A DNA stretch of 64,000 nt from Xenorhabdus ehlersii (lineage in GTDB: Bacteria > Pseudomonadota > Gammaproteobacteria > Enterobacterales > Enterobacteriaceae), in contig NZ_RAQI01000002.1 in the NCBI RefSeq assembly GCF_003610465.1, positions 806,001 to 870,000 of the forward strand. Reading direction: 5' to 3'. Both the position numbers and the translations under genes were made by a program. This document shows positions 57,543 through 64,000 of this stretch, piece by piece (position 1 is the stretch's first letter; every line of letters starts with the position of its first letter). Under the pieces are notes generated by a model, which was given only the letters and a program-made list of their open reading frames with translations, did not search any database and was not told where the DNA came from.

Positions 57543-57565
57543 AAAAAAGGCCGCATTAAGCAGCC
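57543..57565 (-). terminator. Terminator of the 57585 cargo gene
   Basis: Minus-strand GGCTGC pairs with GCGGCC-type partner around TTAAT (one mismatch), then T6, 20 bases after the stop. Confidence 0.75.
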
Positions 57566-57584
57566 TTGAATTAAATATGTAGAT

Positions 57585-58088
57585 TTATTTCCAGTTGAAG
57601 CAGAAATGCAGTGTATTATTTATATTTTCTTTCAACAGAAAGCCTAAATTTCTTATGTCGTCATTATCAGATGTCCACCAGCCATTATACGAACCGACGA
57701 ATTCGTATTGTTGTTTGCCTTGGAAATAAATATCATCCGCACTACGACCAAGATTATAATTTGTATCATTAACAGTTATAATAAGATCTTTGTTAAATAA
57801 TTCTACCATCTTCTGATAACCTGCTTGATTGTTATCGGAAGAGACTCTAATACTAATTGACATCCTATCACCATCCCATGAAAAATAAGAAAATTGAGTA
57901 ATATCTGTTTCATTCTGGAAGTTAGTTAGTGTACCAAAAGGCCATGCATCCGGTAACAATTCCCTATCAGCAAGATATCCAAACAAATGGATTTTAGCCG
58001 GCATTTCAGGACCTATATATGGAGGTGTAGCTCCTATATTAAGATCAAATAACAGCATGCAATTCTTTAGCTTATTAACGTCAGACAT
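57585..58088 (-). CDS. Unknown 167-aa cargo (moron) protein in the stx-like position
   Basis: ATG 58088 has GAGG with a five-base spacer; two further codons upstream are probably untranslated. The protein is soluble, aromatic- and Asn/Asp-rich (MLLFDLNIGATPPYIGP, FSYFSWDGDRMSISIRV, GSYNGWWTSDNDDIRNLGF), likely beta-structured, without signal peptide or recognised family. The DNA is AT-rich compared with neighbours. It has its own promoter (58150-58178) and terminator (57543-57565), the definition of a moron, and lies between Q and holin where lambdoid phages carry toxin genes. An effector, exclusion or immunity role is guesswork. Confidence 0.75.
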   Translation of the reverse strand: MSDVNKLKNCMLLFDLNIGATPPYIGPEMPAKIHLFGYLADRELLPDAWPFGTLTNFQNETDITQFSYFSWDGDRMSISIRVSSDNNQAGYQKMVELFNKDLIITVNDTNYNLGRSADDIYFQGKQQYEFVGSYNGWWTSDNDDIRNLGFLLKENINNTLHFCFNWK

Positions 58089-58149
58089 AAACACCTCACT
58101 TTATTATTCGTTAAAGGTCATTTCATCCTACTGCTAACTAGCCAGTTAA

Positions 58150-58178
58150 TATTAATTAAGTCAGGTTTTTATCTCAAT
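58150..58178 (-). promoter_or_regulatory. Sigma-70 promoter of the 57585 cargo gene
   Basis: Minus strand TTGAGA (58173-58178) and TAATAT (58150-58155) are spaced exactly 17 bases, about 60 bases before the start codon. Upstream an 8-base inverted repeat AATACGCC (58200-58207) / GGCGTATT (58221-58228) may be an operator or weak terminator. Confidence 0.65.
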
Positions 58179-58275
58179 TGAATAGCCTATAACAGAATCA
58201 ATACGCCTTAAAATAAGGGTGGCGTATTATAAAGTTTATCAGTTAGTCGAGTACGTGATTCAGTGAGGTATAAAC

Positions 58276-58931
58276 TCAAACTTTACTACTGGCAGAAAGT
58301 ATTTCGTTTATTTCCCGCTCAGTCTGCTTAAACCGCTCTTCTTCCAGCTCAACGCCCAAAACCCGGCGATTGAGTTTCAACGCTGCTTTCCAGTGGCCTT
58401 GTGAATGTCTTTTGCCGTGACACCTAACGTTTTCCGGGCCTCACGGAAATAATCGATTAGTGGTTTAAATACCGACTGTTTCAGTTCGCGGCATTGCTTG
58501 AAATAGCCATCACCTTTCGGATGATAAGGCCCTTGATAATGTTCGGCAAAAATGATGCGTTCAGTGGCCGGAAAATACATCCGCAGGCTTTCTTTGTTCT
58601 GCCTGCGCCACGGGCCAGACGGTTTCGCCCAGATAATATGGTTCAACACATTAAACCGTTCCCGTACCAGCAGTTCTGTATCAGAGGCCAGACGCGAACC
58701 ACAGAACATATACAGGCTACCGTTGGGTTTCAGTACCCGCCAGAATTCAGCCAGTAGTTCATCCAGCCACGCAAGGTAAGCCGTCACATCGTTCCACTGA
58801 TTATCCCAGCTGCAGTCTTTAACCCGAAAATAAGGCGGGTCAGTCGCGATAAGGTCGATACAGTTATCCGGCAAGGTTTTGATAAATTTCAGAGAGTCGT
58901 CGTTAATTAATGTGATACCACTTAAATTCAC
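58276..58931 (-). pseudogene. DNA adenine/cytosine-N4 methyltransferase, inactivated by internal deletion
   Basis: From ATG 58931, 184 residues carry the amino-methyltransferase start with catalytic motif IV TDPPYF, LAEFWRVLKPNGSLYMF and HIIWAKPSG, then abruptly stop (KATGKQR). In another frame the next bases read LKLNRRVLGVELEEERFKQTEREI to a stop at 58276-58278, which is the conserved C-terminal end of the same enzyme class. The part between, which should contain the AdoMet-binding FxGxG motif I in this motif order, is gone. An internal deletion joined residue ATG|K to the tail out of frame. The product cannot methylate DNA. Confidence 0.85.
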
Positions 58932-59038
58932 AATATTTTTCCATAAATCGACGCTGGCTTATTCTCTGGAATAACCACAAGGTAAGCGGCTGGCGTTCTC
59001 AAATCCCCCAGCTGCTTACCTCTTAAGAAACTATCCCA

Positions 59039-59239
59039 TCAAGGGTAACGTTTAAAAAACGTGTCGTTGTCCCGGCTTTCCATCAAACCAGCCAGGCAAA
59101 ATTGAGTTAACAGTAATTGGCAACGCGGCACGGATAGCCCCGTCAGGGTGGAAATATCGGCAACAGACGCCCAATCATACAGAGGTACTGTTTCCAGAAC
59201 ACAAGCGGCTGTTGTTGTCATATCTTCATGTTTTAGCAT
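59039..59239 (-). CDS. Small winged-helix-like phage protein
   Basis: A 66-residue protein (from MLKHEDMTTTAA) with the sequence feel of a winged helix: VPLYDWASVADISTLTGLSVPRCQLLLTQFCLAGLMESRDNDTF, with helix, helix, recognition helix and wing. ATG 59239 has a weak AAGG site; ATG 59221 is an alternative. It is the first gene after the late promoter/terminator. Probably a DNA-binding regulator, unverified. Confidence 0.6.
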   Translation of the reverse strand: MLKHEDMTTTAACVLETVPLYDWASVADISTLTGLSVPRCQLLLTQFCLAGLMESRDNDTFFKRYP

Positions 59240-59330
59240 GATAATTTTAACCTTTTGGTCAGTTAGTCGGCGTGAACACACATGTAACTCTGACCAAGCA
59301 CAACAGCAAGTCTTATGTTTATTTAGGCGT

Positions 59331-59354
59331 AAAAAAACCTGCTCTGGGCAGGTT
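59331..59354 (-). terminator. Candidate tR' terminator just after the late promoter
   Basis: Minus strand AACCTGC pairs with GCAGGTT around CCAGA and ends in T7, about 60 bases after the predicted late start site. This is where lambdoid late operons are stopped until Q acts. Confidence 0.75.
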
Positions 59355-59412
59355 CTTCTTTAATTTGGCCTTTCGCTTCTTGCGGATAAAACATCGCGAA
59401 GCTTATATGAAG

Positions 59413-59440
59413 ATATTAACTCGATTGCTCAAAAAGTCAA
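59413..59440 (-). promoter_or_regulatory. Candidate phage late promoter pR'
   Basis: Minus strand TTGACT (59435-59440) and TAATAT (59413-59418) with 16-base spacing begin at the stop codon of the Q-like gene. It should transcribe about 22 kb of lysis and virion genes. Confidence 0.75.
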
Positions 59441-59997
59441 ACTTTTTTAATCGACATAACCTCTTGTCTTTCTAATTCATCACACATAGGCCGATATAAC
59501 ATAAATTCCGCTACTCTTAACCAGTTTTCAACACGGCGGCGACAGGTTGACAGTGACGTATCAGGATGGCGCTCGTACATTTCAGAGGCAATGCCATAAT
59601 AAGATTTCTTGTATATATAATGCTCTTTCAAAATATTCAACAAACCGGGATCATGTTCCATTACACGGCCAATCACAGTATCCATTTTTAACCCTTCCGC
59701 ATCGGTACAGAACCATAATCTACTAATTGCTTTTTTATCTTTTATCTGACCAAAAATCTGCAATAACTCTTCTTTTGTCAGACCCGCCTGCTTCATTCTC
59801 TTCATAGCCATATGTAAGGCTTTTTTACTTATCACCGGCTCTGACAGTAAGCGGGAAAAAATACCTGCTGTCTGCGGTACTTTACGAATAGCAGACCAGT
59901 TTCCCCATACACTTAACTGCCCTCGTATCCATACACTTTCAAGGGTACGCAGCCTCAAATGTTCTTCACCTTTTCCACATGTTGCCGGATAAATCAT
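59437..59997 (-). CDS. DUF1133-family protein, probable late antiterminator (Q equivalent)
   Basis: A 186-residue protein with the DUF1133 opening IYPATCGKGEEHLRLRTLESVWIRGQLSVWGNW and a helical second half containing a likely helix-turn-helix (YYGIASEMYERHPDTSLSTCRRRVENWLRVAEFML). It lies last in the early operon, its stop codon overlapping the -35 of the late promoter, precisely where lambda Q and P22 gp23 sit. Family function is not experimentally settled here; the antiterminator role rests on position. Confidence 0.78.
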   Translation of the reverse strand: MIYPATCGKGEEHLRLRTLESVWIRGQLSVWGNWSAIRKVPQTAGIFSRLLSEPVISKKALHMAMKRMKQAGLTKEELLQIFGQIKDKKAISRLWFCTDAEGLKMDTVIGRVMEHDPGLLNILKEHYIYKKSYYGIASEMYERHPDTSLSTCRRRVENWLRVAEFMLYRPMCDELERQEVMSIKKV

Positions 59998-60031
59998 TTT
60001 GCGCCCCTTATTTTGATATTAACTGAAACCT

Positions 60032-60331
60032 TTACACCCGACATAACTGTACCTCTTTCACTTCCGTTTTAACCTGTTCTAATAACTCAATTTCTGTCCC
60101 GTGGAACGCCTGCCATGTTTTCGGTGCAGCATGAAATCCGGTTGGGTAACACGCCCGATGATGGCGAGGACATAACGGCATAACGGAGAAATGATCGGCA
60201 CGTTGTGCCATTCCCTGCCCGGTTCGTACATGATGAATTTCCGCAGGTGATGCACCCAGTCCCAGATTTCGGCAGACAATACAGCCGAGTGAGGCGACAT
60301 CTGACAGCCACTGTTTTTCACTGTTGGTCAT
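60032..60331 (-). CDS. Ref-family recombination enhancement nuclease (HNH-like)
   Basis: A 99-residue protein starting at ATG 60331 (MTNSEKQWLSDVASLGCIVC). It has the zinc/HNH arrangement GCIVCRNLG, EIHHVRTGQG and MPLCPRHHRACYP of the P1 Ref family, RecA-dependent endonucleases that enhance recombination. Phages use such nucleases with their recombination genes. The start has the repeated GAGGCAAGACCA leader. The 16-codon extension to 60379 overlaps the previous gene and is unmatched. Confidence 0.82.
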   Translation of the reverse strand: MTNSEKQWLSDVASLGCIVCRNLGLGASPAEIHHVRTGQGMAQRADHFSVMPLCPRHHRACYPTGFHAAPKTWQAFHGTEIELLEQVKTEVKEVQLCRV

Positions 60332-60343
60332 TGGTCTTGCCTC
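60332..60343 (-). repeat. GAGGCAAGACCA translation-leader repeat, copy 1
   Basis: GAGGCAAGACCA stands one base before the Ref start codon. Identical copies lie at 62423-62434 (before the 59-aa gene) and 63891-63902 (before the 63458 gene), each within one or two bases of an ATG. The GAGG acts as the ribosome binding site; the remaining conserved bases are unexplained. Confidence 0.65.
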
Positions 60344-60347
60344 TCCC

Positions 60348-60941
60348 TTACGCAAAATCAAACAACTGAGCCGCCGCATTTTCAGCAGCGCCTCTGGTAG
60401 GGAAATTGCGATACAAGATGAAGTTCCACAGCACGTTCAGTGTGGATTGATAGAGTGCCTGAAATTCCAGCTCGTCCATTTTGGCGAAGCTAACTGAGCG
60501 GGGTTCTCGATACGCGCTGCCATCTGGCATTTCATAGGTGTCATAGTGACCGGATTCCACCGTCACCCAGCGCCTGAAAGCATCAAAGGATTTAGTGGCC
60601 GTAATATTGTGAGCACGATTTTTGGATAAGCCAGCAAGGTATTCATCAGCCGCAGATTGTAAGGCACCTTCACTGCCAGCGAAGTGAGCCAGAAATTGTA
60701 CGTAACCGCGTACAATGGCTTTTTCTTCGGGGGAAATCGTGCCGCCGGTGGGTTCCCAGTATTCAAAACCGAGATTCAGCAGGGCAAAGTATTTGCGGTG
60801 GAAACGGGGATTACGGGCTTTCTTAAAATCAGCCTGCAGCACATCGCCGCATTTGATTTTCGAATGCAGGTATTCTCTGGCGGCCGGAGTAGCCGGTCTC
60901 AGAGTGTCGTCGGAAATTTTGATAAAACTATGCTGCGCCAT
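60348..60941 (-). CDS. DUF1367 family phage protein
   Basis: A 197-residue protein starting MAQHSFIKISDDTLRPATPAAREYL, with NPRFHRKYFALLNLGFEYWEP and RAHNITATKSFDAFRRWVTVE, the blocks of DUF1367, common in lambdoid nin-type regions. Function unknown, associated with recombination genes. ATG 60941 is favoured over the extension to 60974 because it matches the family start; AAGG lies upstream. Confidence 0.8.
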   Translation of the reverse strand: MAQHSFIKISDDTLRPATPAAREYLHSKIKCGDVLQADFKKARNPRFHRKYFALLNLGFEYWEPTGGTISPEEKAIVRGYVQFLAHFAGSEGALQSAADEYLAGLSKNRAHNITATKSFDAFRRWVTVESGHYDTYEMPDGSAYREPRSVSFAKMDELEFQALYQSTLNVLWNFILYRNFPTRGAAENAAAQLFDFA

Positions 60942-61030
60942 TCTTGATCCCTTAAGGTAATGGCACAGCAGCATATGTTTAGGTTCGGATGTTCAGACCG
61001 ATGGAGATGATTTTAGCGGGTTATAATCCG

Positions 61031-61318
61031 TTATGCTACCGACAATTTCTGTAAGCGGGAAGTATCCAGACTTTGCTTGATATGCCAGATATCATAGGCA
61101 TTCTGCATGCCCAGCCACACATGCGGCGCACTGCCGATCACCATTGAAAGGCGTACTGCCATTTCAGGAGAAACATCGGACTGACAGCTAATTAGCCGTT
61201 GTACCGTAGACGGCGCAACATCCAGTGCTTTCGCCAACGCTCTGGCGCTGAGATTCAAGGTTTCCATCGTTTCCTTTATCAGCTCGCCCGGATGGGGCGG
61301 ATTGTACATTGTGCTCAT
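61031..61318 (-). CDS. higA: HigA-family antitoxin
   Basis: A 95-residue HTH antitoxin: NPPHPGELIKETMETLNLSARALAKALDVAPSTVQRLI is the VapI/HigA XRE domain, then SPEMAVRLSMVIGSAPHVWLGMQNAYDIW. It starts at the final bases of higB, so toxin and antitoxin are coupled. It neutralises HigB and represses the operon at the inverted operator upstream. Confidence 0.93.
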   Translation of the reverse strand: MSTMYNPPHPGELIKETMETLNLSARALAKALDVAPSTVQRLISCQSDVSPEMAVRLSMVIGSAPHVWLGMQNAYDIWHIKQSLDTSRLQKLSVA

Positions 61319-61596
61319 CAGTGATAATCCTCATAGTTGACGACATACACATCACCCTCAATGAATTCAAAGGTGATGCGCCAGTTCCCGGTTACCGTGA
61401 TTGACCACAGCCCTTTTTTATCCCCGGTCAATGGATGTAAAAAGAAACCGGGGACATCGATATCTTTTACTTCTTTTGCTAAGTCGAGAACACTTAAACG
61501 CAAACTGATCTTCTTTACCTGTTTAGCATCAATACCTGCCGTAGAGCCAGTCTCAAAGAATTTCTTTAACCCTTTATGCTTAAAACTTTTTATCAT
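61318..61596 (-). CDS. higB: HigB-family toxin
   Basis: A 92-residue RelE-superfamily ribosome-dependent mRNA interferase: KSFKHKGLKKFFETGSTAGI, FLHPLTGDKKGLWSITVTGNWRITFEF, and a C-terminal VNYEDYH. Toxin-first order is the HigBA hallmark. It probably stabilises the prophage or contributes to phage defence; length is normal. Confidence 0.93.
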   Translation of the reverse strand: MIKSFKHKGLKKFFETGSTAGIDAKQVKKISLRLSVLDLAKEVKDIDVPGFFLHPLTGDKKGLWSITVTGNWRITFEFIEGDVYVVNYEDYH

Positions 61597-61618
61597 GTCA
61601 TCTTATGCCTTTAGGGTG

Positions 61619-61659
61619 TTGCGCACTACGCATTATATAATATGCCGCGTAATACGCAA
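61619..61659 (-). promoter_or_regulatory. higBA promoter with paired HigA operator sites
   Basis: Minus strand TTGCGT (61654-61659) and TATAAT (61632-61637) are spaced 16 bases. Two inverted copies of TTGCGYAYTACGC (61619-61631 plus strand; 61647-61659 minus strand) flank and cover the -10, ideal for autorepression. Confidence 0.75.
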
Positions 61660-61666
61660 CACTGCT

Positions 61667-62005
61667 TTATAACGTTAATTTCAGTTCATGCCAGCCCCAT
61701 GTATTCCAGCAGGCCGCTTCACCTGAAAAACAGCATTCCGTCACGGGTAGCGATTCACCGCACTTTTCACAACATTGATGCTGTAGTTTGGCAAGCTGCT
61801 TTTTTAATGAACGGTCATCCATTCGGATTAACATCGTCAGATATTCGTTCACATCGTAAGGGTCTCTGCCCGGTCGCCGGATGGCGCAATTTTGCTTCAG
61901 CATTGCCAGCTCCTGATTATCCAGCAACAATTCGATCTTAGTGACGCCAGCACTCTGCTGGCGCTGACGTTGGGCGGCTTTCCGTTCTGCGGGAGATTTA
62001 GCCAT
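61667..62005 (-). CDS. Small phage protein with zinc-ribbon-like end
   Basis: A 112-residue protein starting MAKSPAERKAAQRQRQQSAGVTKIELLLDNQELAML, basic at the front, with a C-terminal cysteine cluster (HQCCEKCGESL, ECCFSGEACW-like). Similar proteins occur near lambdoid replication genes; role unknown. The longer frame to 62173 is covered by the 61998 gene and unmatched. It overlaps that gene by eight bases. Confidence 0.65.
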   Translation of the reverse strand: MAKSPAERKAAQRQRQQSAGVTKIELLLDNQELAMLKQNCAIRRPGRDPYDVNEYLTMLIRMDDRSLKKQLAKLQHQCCEKCGESLPVTECCFSGEAACWNTWGWHELKLTL

Positions 62006-62240
62006 TGTTAGGCGTCCTGAGTTTATACACCGAGTTGCGGGTGCGGATAAAACCATCGGCATTGAAGGTATGAATATTTTCGACCGGTGATGTAATGATT
62101 TCAGCACCATCAAACCAGCGCTGATGGACATCATGGTAAATACGCCCACTTGCCCGAAAATCACAGTTGCCATAGAGAATAAACCCGGTTAGTTCCAATT
62201 CAGCCGTGTATGCTTTATTTTCCATATTTTGCGTTTTCAT
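61998..62240 (-). CDS. Small phage hypothetical protein
   Basis: An 80-residue protein, mixed alpha/beta (YTAELELTGFILYGNCDFRASGRIYHD, then FDGAEIITSPVENIHTF). ATG 62240 has GGGGAAAT upstream, two bases after the stop of the small membrane gene. Not assigned to a known family. Part of the compact early operon. Confidence 0.6.
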   Translation of the reverse strand: MKTQNMENKAYTAELELTGFILYGNCDFRASGRIYHDVHQRWFDGAEIITSPVENIHTFNADGFIRTRNSVYKLRTPNNG

Positions 62241-62242
62241 GC

Positions 62243-62422
62243 TTATTTCCCCAACCGATCATGAACAAACCGAACCAGTGCCAATACAGGCAATGAAATT
62301 GGAAATGTCAGCAGCAGAAACAAAGCAAGCATATGGAGCCGGAACTCTTCATCGGTGAAAATCTGCCAGTAACCAATCACTTCTTGTTTCAGGTAGTGTA
62401 AAAAGCGGTTTGATTGTTTCAT
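62243..62422 (-). CDS. Short membrane protein (59 aa) in the early operon
   Basis: ATG 62422 to TAA 62243 encodes 59 residues: a polar, aromatic front (MKQSNRFLHYLKQEVIGYWQ) and one strong membrane helix (LALFLLLTFPISLPVLALV) followed by a basic tail. The start lies behind the repeated GAGGCAAGACCA element, and the next gene starts two bases after the stop, so it is well embedded in the operon. Function unknown; an exclusion or inhibitor role is imaginable but unsupported. Confidence 0.6.
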   Translation of the reverse strand: MKQSNRFLHYLKQEVIGYWQIFTDEEFRLHMLALFLLLTFPISLPVLALVRFVHDRLGK

Positions 62423-62434
62423 TGGTCTTGCCTC
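62423..62434 (-). repeat. GAGGCAAGACCA translation-leader repeat, copy 2
   Basis: Identical 12-mer directly before the ATG of the 59-aa membrane protein; see copies at 60332 and 63891. Confidence 0.65.
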
Positions 62435-62436
62435 TC

Positions 62437-63204
62437 TCAGTTAGCCTGATTTCTCAGTGCCCACAGTCGTTGTAATTGGGTTAATCCCTTGCCCGTAATC
62501 AGTGACGTCACACATTCCTGAATGCCGCGTTCTGGATGTTCCCAGCTGCCTAATTTCACATCCATCAGTCCCGACTGTATTTTCTCCTGATACGGTTCAT
62601 TGCGGCGGGTGATCCAGCCGATTTGTCTCAGAAACGCGAACAGCCGGGTTCTGCCCGTACCCAAAATCTTAGCAGTCTGCGCCATACTGAGCGCACCGTG
62701 TAAAGCTGATACTTGGTCATGAAACTCGACCTTCGGCGCATCCTCAAAAATCTGGTGCTCTAACTGATTCACAGCCAGTGAAAGGCGCTCTTTTTCTTCT
62801 TCGGCCTGAATGACCATCAACGCCAGTTGTTTGGTATTGGGTAAAGCGGATTGCGGTATCGCCAGTCTGCCAGAACGGTAGTCGATAAAGGTCTGGTTAA
62901 CCTGCAATTGAAATGTCGGGCTTATCCAACCGGCATAGGAAACAGCCAGCAGTTCATGGGCGAAAGTACCTTGCATCTCTCCGCCCTTTATCGCATTAAC
63001 AGGCGATGTGCATTTCTGCATATCGATTAATCCCTGTGCCAGTTCTTTAGCCGAACGGGTTCTCAGCCATTGTGCAGGTGCTTTATTGGCGCCAGCGCCA
63101 CTTGCCTTATGCAACGCATTCAGATTGAAGCGCCCTTCCGCATCGGTGGTAATTTCAATGCCTGCGATAACAGGCAGATTCTTTTGGTTTATGGCATTTA
63201 ACAT
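62437..63204 (-). CDS. KilA-N / KilAC phage antirepressor
   Basis: A 255-residue two-domain protein. The N-terminal KilA-N domain has FNLNALHKASGAGANKAPAQWLRT and LLAVSYAGWISPTFQLQVNQTF. The C-terminal KilAC-type domain (LSMAQTAKILGTGRTRLFAFLRQIGWI) is a winged-helix antirepressor fold. Such proteins inactivate repressors during induction or control middle genes. ATG 63204 follows AAGGA. It lies at the head of the visible early operon. Confidence 0.85.
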   Translation of the reverse strand: MLNAINQKNLPVIAGIEITTDAEGRFNLNALHKASGAGANKAPAQWLRTRSAKELAQGLIDMQKCTSPVNAIKGGEMQGTFAHELLAVSYAGWISPTFQLQVNQTFIDYRSGRLAIPQSALPNTKQLALMVIQAEEEKERLSLAVNQLEHQIFEDAPKVEFHDQVSALHGALSMAQTAKILGTGRTRLFAFLRQIGWITRRNEPYQEKIQSGLMDVKLGSWEHPERGIQECVTSLITGKGLTQLQRLWALRNQAN

Positions 63205-63206
63205 CG

Positions 63207-63455
63207 TTATTCCTTTGTTTGGAGTCTCATTACGCCACGCCAGTAATTCAGGCGTGTTTTAAAAAATTCTTGATATTTCTCAGCGGCCTGTTCGATTTCT
63301 CTGAAAATAACTACCCTGTCGATCTTCCGCCGTTTGAGCTGTTTGATTAACCGGCTGGCCTTGAGATCCAGATTTTCCAGTTCACGTTGTTCTTGTGTCC
63401 ACAATCCGCGATTGTGTGGCAGTCCAGCAGGTAAATAGTTCGATTGCTGGCGCAT
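63207..63455 (-). CDS. Small basic helical phage protein
   Basis: An 82-residue protein, rich in Lys, Arg and Glu (LDLKASRLIKQLKRRKIDRVVIFREIEQAAEKYQEFFKTRLNYW), predicted coiled-coil. Its ATG overlaps or abuts the stop of the 63458 gene. Function unknown. Confidence 0.6.
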   Translation of the reverse strand: MRQQSNYLPAGLPHNRGLWTQEQRELENLDLKASRLIKQLKRRKIDRVVIFREIEQAAEKYQEFFKTRLNYWRGVMRLQTKE

Positions 63456-63457
63456 GG

Positions 63458-63889
63458 CTATTCCTTCGATTCCGCTGAAAGTCGTTTGATAACTTCTTTT
63501 TCAATCGGCTTAGGCGCTGCCATCACCTGTTTGTAGACTGCCTTTTGAACTGGCGTATTACGTAATAACACCCGCTGGACATCGCCCAACGGCATACGGA
63601 GCAACATGGCGATGTACTCTGCCGTTCTGCCAAGCTGGGTGAGTTCATACATCCCCCGGACAATATTCCGTCCATAGTTAAATCGCTTCCCAATGTTGAT
63701 GCAGGGTTCAGCGATAGTTGCAGGTTTTGCTATCGGAATAAGTTTTGGCTTAGGTTGGTAAGGCTGGCGACTACGTGCCCGTGCTGCTTGATTTAAATCA
63801 TAAAGAATACGGTCAGTATGATCACAGCCATCATCGACATGATGACGGTTATCCAGGATCAGCTTGTTGACATCGTTTTCGTTGTCCAT
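63458..63889 (-). CDS. Phage hypothetical protein with helix-turn-helix-like centre
   Basis: A 143-residue protein with a disordered, proline-rich front (QPYQPKPKLIPIAKPATIAEP) and a helical part (MYELTQLGRTAEYIAMLLRMPLGDVQRVLLR) that resembles an HTH. Start ATG 63889 has the GAGGCAAGACCA leader immediately upstream. Family unknown. Confidence 0.6.
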   Translation of the reverse strand: MDNENDVNKLILDNRHHVDDGCDHTDRILYDLNQAARARSRQPYQPKPKLIPIAKPATIAEPCINIGKRFNYGRNIVRGMYELTQLGRTAEYIAMLLRMPLGDVQRVLLRNTPVQKAVYKQVMAAPKPIEKEVIKRLSAESKE

Positions 63890-63890
63890 G

Positions 63891-63902
63891 TGGTCTTGCC
63901 TC
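63891..63902 (-). repeat. GAGGCAAGACCA translation-leader repeat, copy 3
   Basis: Identical 12-mer one base before the ATG of the 63458 gene. Confidence 0.65.
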
Positions 63903-63940
63903 GTTTTTGGTTTTCCGCTTTTGGTCAGAAAGCATTTTTG

Positions 63941-64000
63941 CTATTGGCCAGAGTGCTGCTCTTTCGCCGCTTGTTCTGCGGCCTGTTTCCAGATCCCCCG
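63941..64000 (-). CDS. C-terminal fragment of an early phage gene (cut by window edge)
   Basis: One minus-strand frame reads GIWKQAAEQAAKEQHSGQ then stops TAG at 63941-63943. Other frames are open too, so the choice rests on the clean stop before the next gene's leader. Replication proteins usually lie here. Confidence 0.3.
   Translation of the reverse strand, partial: RGIWKQAAEQAAKEQHSGQ

Noticed and set aside
35372..64000. CRISPR array, complete insertion sequence or secretion/toxin cluster in the prophage
   Set aside because: No spaced identical repeats of suitable length and no intact transposase or toxin-complex gene were found; only short repeats and one transposase fragment.

Overview
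The window reads as chromosome of an enterobacterial insect or nematode symbiont of the Morganellaceae, most likely Xenorhabdus or Photorhabdus. The genus call is inference from moderately AT-rich DNA, an E. coli-like core gene order, and close similarity of every housekeeping protein to the E. coli family member. No ribosomal RNA or other taxonomic marker is present to settle it.

Positions 1 to 35371 are chromosomal core. From left to right they hold: the start of rluC diverging from rne with its long leader; an SDR-like protein, tmaR and sbcB; dld (respiratory D-lactate dehydrogenase); a PuuP-like putrescine permease preceded by a 70-codon upstream reading frame; a ferric-siderophore ABC operon whose TonB-dependent receptor survives only as a C-terminal stump; the lysP-yeiE-yeiH-nfo block; a solitary fruK; mtr; efpL; two mini-pilin-like secreted proteins; lpxT; mepS; yejG; bcr; rsuA; radD; rplY; yejK; yejL; lapC (yejM); and tRNA-Pro(GGG). 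Several of these neighbours (lysP-yeiE-yeiH-nfo; bcr-rsuA-radD-rplY-yejK-yejL-lapC-proL) keep the E. coli order.

From the 3' end of tRNA-Pro to the right edge lies a P22/Sf6-type podoviral prophage, read almost entirely on the minus strand. It is cut by the window end, so its integrase, repressor and most replication genes are not visible. From right to left: early or middle genes (KilA-N antirepressor, higBA toxin-antitoxin, DUF1367, Ref nuclease); a DUF1133 protein in the position of antiterminator Q; a well-formed candidate late promoter and early terminator; an accessory zone where lambdoid phages carry cargo (a methyltransferase broken by an internal deletion and a 167-aa unknown gene with its own promoter and terminator); the lysis cassette (holin, endolysin, Rz/Rz1); a second accessory zone with an unknown membrane protein and a Lar-type anti-restriction protein set among repeated gene-boundary sequences; then terminase, portal, scaffold, coat, a DUF2829 (Tad2-like anti-Thoeris) gene, gp4, gp10, gp26, gp14, gp7, gp20, gp16, tailspike, and a membrane O-acyltransferase next to the attachment site.

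The scaffold gene carries a one-base frameshift in an A6 run. It removes a basic C-terminal segment that can still be read in the next frame, so the prophage is either defective at that gene, rescued by slippage, or mis-sequenced there. The strongest leads are the Tad2-like gene inside the head operon, the two unknown cargo genes, the repeated gene-boundary cassette at 54.3 to 55.2 kb, and the leader reading frame of the putrescine permease. No CRISPR array, complete insertion sequence or secondary-metabolite cluster was seen.
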